From positions 1-40,034 of the IMG/VR virus record IMGVR_UViG_3300028800_000184: a stretch of 40,034 bases of DNA. One strand, written 5' to 3'. The notes under the pieces are model-generated. The model ran no database searches. It was not told the origin of the DNA and saw only the letters and a program-made list of their open reading frames with translations. Positions 37,315 through 40,034 of the stretch are shown here, one piece after another (position 1 is the stretch's first letter; each line of letters begins with the position of its first letter). The stretch is from a virus. The translations under genes were made by a program, and so were the position numbers.

Positions 37315-37512
37315 TTAAGAATAGCGGCCCTTGTATGACTGCTTATTGATGTCCTTTGACATACCAGATTGTCTGGAGTCTTGTCTTTCGATATATTCAG
37401 TCGTTTTGTTGAACCCACGTTCAGCAAAATCTTTTTCAGGCTTTTGATAGCTTTCAACAGTCGGGTTCATATTCCCCTGTTCGTAGCCTCTTTTTGACAT
37501 TTTTTCTTTCAT
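37315..37512 (-). CDS. Small basic polar protein, 65 aa
   Basis: Rich in Lys, Glu, Gly and Ser, without hydrophobic core (SKRGYEQGNMNPTVESYQKP, then FAERGFNKTTEYIERQDSRQ), so it may be intrinsically disordered. AAGGTG precedes the ATG at 37512. It lies between portal and the terminal small gene. No family recognised. Confidence 0.55.
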   Translation of the reverse strand: MKEKMSKRGYEQGNMNPTVESYQKPEKDFAERGFNKTTEYIERQDSRQSGMSKDINKQSYKGRYS

Positions 37513-37551
37513 AATAACACCTTTTTTAAACGCGTTTGTTTAACCTAACTG

Positions 37552-39567
37552 TCATGCAACATTTTGTTTATTTGCAACAACATCCTTTTCAGGGTTTGCC
37601 GCTGGACTCAAAGCGTTTAATATTTCTACTTGTTGCATAAGATGGTCAAGATCTAGGCCCTTTAATTCCTTAAGTGCTTTGACGACATTCAATAAGCTGG
37701 CAGTATCCTCTTGATGGGCGCGACGGAGTTTGTCTTGCGCCACGGCAGCATCAGTTTGAATTTTTGCCACACGCTCTTTGGCAAGACCTTCCTGGCTATG
37801 CGCATAAGCAACTTTTGTCATATTGTCAATCTGGATTTGCTGCATTTGTAGCTCTTCCATTTTCTGTTGCTGCTCCATCATAGCTTTCTGTTTAGTCATG
37901 ACCTTTTCGACAATCCTGTCTTTATTTTGCAGCGTCATGCACTCCAGAACTTCATCAGGAGGTATAAGGTCAGGATAAAGCTGCTGAGCATGTAAAATCT
38001 GGGCTAGTTCAAGCTGTTGCTGTGTTTCTGTTAATGCTGCCTGAACAACTTTGCAACCATATTTGAAGAAGATTTTGCTATCAAATTCTGCTGTAGGCTC
38101 TTCCCCAATGACTTGCTTAACCTTTCCATATGTCCAGTTTCTCTGGATATATTCAATTTCTATGTCTGCGCAAAGCCTTTGAGACTCATCAGCTTGGTCA
38201 AAGAGCCTCTGCAAGTTTCTCGCCGTTGCTGCTTGCCTCATCATCGTTATGATACCCGCCTTGTCGTCAATGTCCATACCCATGGCGTTAGGATCAATGC
38301 CTGCAATGTTGAAGAAGATACCTTTAAGCATCTCTTCCATTTGAAGCATCACAGGAGACGGTGGCACAATAGGCATTGCTTGAACGTCATCCATTTGAAA
38401 CTCTGGATCAATGGAAAGCACGCGGCCGTGACCAGAATTTAAAGCATCATCGGGAGTAACAAGAGCGCCTTTTTTAACTTTAAGGCCTTGCTGTTGAGCG
38501 TCTAATATTTCTAGATTGCTGACTTTGAGACGGTTTAGGAGGTATTGACAATCACGAAGCATTGTCATCGGACTGTTAAACTTATAGGCATAGTATGGGG
38601 TGTCTGCTGTGAAGAAAGCGAGCATCGGCACCACTGGATATCGATCCATGCCGTAAGGGTTGGGTTCATCGACAATGACCCTGTCGTTTAAAATAATGCT
38701 TCTCCGTACCGTGGGAACCTGTTTGTTAAGCGTGGCAAGCTTACCATTGAAGGCTTGCATAATCTCTTTGAGCTGCTCTTTAGTCCCTTGAAATTCCTGG
38801 CACTCTTCGGTCTTTTTGTCTACGAGGAAAGTCGCTTCTCGGCTAGTTGCATACCAGTATTCATCAAAAGCAATTAGATTAGGAAATTGAATTTGATAAA
38901 CTTCTGGCATGTAAAAGAATTTGTCATCGCGGAAAGTGCCTTTAGGAAGTGATAGAATTTGATCGCCAAACTGCGGATACATGAGGGCGGCTTCCTGAGC
39001 ATCGAAGAAAGTCCTTACCCACCAGAATCTTGCATCTGACATGTCTTTTTTACGGAAATATGAGTCAAAGAGGCAGCTTTTCATATCAATATAGCGCCAG
39101 CGAGGGTCTGGGCTAATGGGATCTTTAGTGCTGTCACTATACATATACATGAAGCCTAAGCCCTGGATGACGGCGCCGAGCTGAAAGGCATCGCTAAATG
39201 TCTGGTGAAAACCTTCTTTGTGATTATGATAAAGACATTTGGTCAGTTGGTCTGCCGTCTTTTGCAGGCCATTGCGCACTGGAATTACGGCAGAACTCTT
39301 TCTTGTTTGTCTTTGCTGACCGCTAATGGCCTCGCTGATAGGGTTCATGATATTGAAGTTCCATATCTTCCTGCGATATGTCGCAACGCCAGGGAAGATA
39401 AGACCCCACACTTCTTGATCATTTATGGTAAAGCGTTGATTAAGATCTGCCTGATACCATTGAGTTTGTAATATATTAATGCAGTCCGAATAATTTTTTT
39501 CCATCCCTTGCCGAAGAGAAACATTTAAGGAATCTTCGGGCCAAAAAATCGGATCATTATTGCGCAT
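37552..39567 (-). CDS. P22-type portal protein, 671 aa
   Basis: Length and motifs fit the P22-like portal family: FTINDQEVWGLIFPGVATYR, then FNIMNPISEAISGQQRQTRK near the N-terminus; KDPISPDPRWRYIDMKSCLF; KFNSPMTMLRDCQYLLNRLK; and FNIAGIDPNAMG with DDKAGI. The C-terminal 120 residues are a Gln/Met-rich helical barrel or coiled coil (QKAMMEQQQKMEELQMQQIQ). It forms the dodecameric vertex through which terminase loads DNA. Unusually, the terminase genes are far away in another block. Confidence 0.9.
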   Translation of the reverse strand: MRNNDPIFWPEDSLNVSLRQGMEKNYSDCINILQTQWYQADLNQRFTINDQEVWGLIFPGVATYRRKIWNFNIMNPISEAISGQQRQTRKSSAVIPVRNGLQKTADQLTKCLYHNHKEGFHQTFSDAFQLGAVIQGLGFMYMYSDSTKDPISPDPRWRYIDMKSCLFDSYFRKKDMSDARFWWVRTFFDAQEAALMYPQFGDQILSLPKGTFRDDKFFYMPEVYQIQFPNLIAFDEYWYATSREATFLVDKKTEECQEFQGTKEQLKEIMQAFNGKLATLNKQVPTVRRSIILNDRVIVDEPNPYGMDRYPVVPMLAFFTADTPYYAYKFNSPMTMLRDCQYLLNRLKVSNLEILDAQQQGLKVKKGALVTPDDALNSGHGRVLSIDPEFQMDDVQAMPIVPPSPVMLQMEEMLKGIFFNIAGIDPNAMGMDIDDKAGIITMMRQAATARNLQRLFDQADESQRLCADIEIEYIQRNWTYGKVKQVIGEEPTAEFDSKIFFKYGCKVVQAALTETQQQLELAQILHAQQLYPDLIPPDEVLECMTLQNKDRIVEKVMTKQKAMMEQQQKMEELQMQQIQIDNMTKVAYAHSQEGLAKERVAKIQTDAAVAQDKLRRAHQEDTASLLNVVKALKELKGLDLDHLMQQVEILNALSPAANPEKDVVANKQNVA

Positions 39568-39613
39568 CTTTCACCGTTGATGATTATCAACTTAATCGTG
39601 TAGGATAATTTTT

Positions 39614-39641
39614 ATTATACGCAAGGAATCAAATGACTGAA
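39614..39641 (-). promoter_or_regulatory. Candidate leftward promoter of the portal block
   Basis: On the minus strand a perfect TATAAT (39614-39619) lies about 50 bases before the portal ATG. A weak upstream box (TTCAGT, 39636-39641) is 16 bases away and falls inside the start of the divergent gene. A small palindrome, GTTGAT-GATT-ATCAAC (39576-39591), lies downstream of it and could bind a regulator. Confidence 0.4.
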
Positions 39642-39887
39642 CATCGACGTATTTCTAGGGATGATGTAGACGACGTAATGGAAATGGCAGAAAAGATTGA
39701 AGATTTTATCTCTGAAAATCTTGAAGGTAATGAAGTTAATTTATGTATGTCAGCAATTTTCAGTGCTTTAATAAATACAATAATTTCACAATGCGATTCT
39801 TTTGAAGAGGTTTTGTTTTATAGAAATCTATTAATGGATTTCTTTGATGAGATAATTAAAAAAAAAGAATTCAAGGAGAAGGCATAA
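39633..39887 (+). CDS. Hypothetical helical protein, 84 aa
   Basis: All-alpha and acidic, with VMEMAEKIEDFISENLEGNE, then LCMSAIFSALINTIISQCDS, then FEEVLFYRNLLMDFFDEI. Its helix order and length recall the tandem paralogues at 4741-5439, but identity is low and the link is tentative. AAGGA precedes the ATG. It converges on the first leftward gene across the contig junction. Confidence 0.55.
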   Translation: MTEHRRISRDDVDDVMEMAEKIEDFISENLEGNEVNLCMSAIFSALINTIISQCDSFEEVLFYRNLLMDFFDEIIKKKEFKEKA

Positions 39888-39895
39888 CCTCTATC

Positions 39896-40034
39896 TTTTT
39901 CTTGACCGACCGCTTCCTTGGCTTTTTCTTTGCCTCTGTAAGTTTCCCAGTGGTTAAAGAAGCTCTCGCCATTGCAACGCATCCCTTGAACTCATTAATC
40001 ATGGAGTTCAGTTTATCAACGTTCTTCATGTACT
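39896..40034. repeat. Right copy of 139-bp terminal direct repeat
   Basis: Matches bases 1-139 with one mismatch (G at 39908 against T at 13); the 126 bases from 39909 on are identical. In this version the TAG stop of the leftward gene becomes TCG, and translation would run on to a TGA at 39871-39873. Confidence 0.95.

Noticed and set aside
1-40034. tRNA genes or CRISPR arrays
   Set aside because: I found no cloverleaf with a T-loop motif and no regularly spaced repeats; the only tandem repeats are within coding genes.

Overview
The window is a complete or nearly complete genome of a short-tailed (podovirus-type) double-stranded DNA phage. The last 139 bases repeat the first 139 with one mismatch, so the contig closes into a circle or terminally redundant molecule of about 39.9 kb. 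Its core looks P22-like in layout: small and large terminase, a 671-residue portal, a scaffold-like protein, an N4-gp56-type major capsid protein, three candidate DNA-ejection proteins, a large tail-hub candidate, and several fibre proteins. The DNA is AT-rich. I see no tRNA, CRISPR array, integrase, DNA polymerase or recognisable endolysin. An XRE-type repressor, a winged-helix replication initiator and a candidate antisense RNA over its leader suggest lysogeny or plasmid-like maintenance. The host cannot be read from the sequence; my impression that the initiator resembles ones in environmental Chlamydiae is recall, not evidence.

Layout. (1) A leftward block, 10.6 kb down to 12, holds the initiator, an SSB-like protein, a RusA-like protein, a GroES-like co-chaperonin, both terminase subunits, many tightly overlapping small genes (including a tandem paralogue family), a DNA methyltransferase and a HAD phosphatase. 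(2) A control region at 10.6-11.8 kb separates it from (3) a rightward recombination block at 11.8-14.2 kb (ERF annealase and YqaJ exonuclease), closed by a strong terminator at 14.22-14.26 kb. (4) A leftward fibre block runs 19.9 to 14.26 kb. (5) A rightward block at 20.1-22.5 kb carries an HTH protein, a Cys-cluster protein, the RNA ligase RtcB and a zinc-ribbon protein. (6) A leftward virion block runs 36.1 to 22.5 kb. (7) A short rightward block at 36.2-37.1 kb has a clear promoter. (8) The leftward portal block runs 39.6 to 37.1 kb, with one rightward gene at 39.6-39.9 kb.

Two hallmark genes are interrupted at conserved motifs. The capsid gene contains a 408-nt group I intron whose P1, P3, P7, P8, P9 and P10 pairings can be written out by eye; joining the exons gives a 315-residue capsid protein. 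The terminase large-subunit gene is broken inside its Walker-A-like motif by a 45-nt in-frame insert. That insert is almost entirely one perfect hairpin, carries an in-frame UGA, and is flanked by two identical CGG codons. This is the architecture of a translational bypassing element of the T4 gene 60 type. Because the same genome encodes RtcB, excision and RNA religation is a rival explanation. Removing the insert restores a 502-residue terminase.
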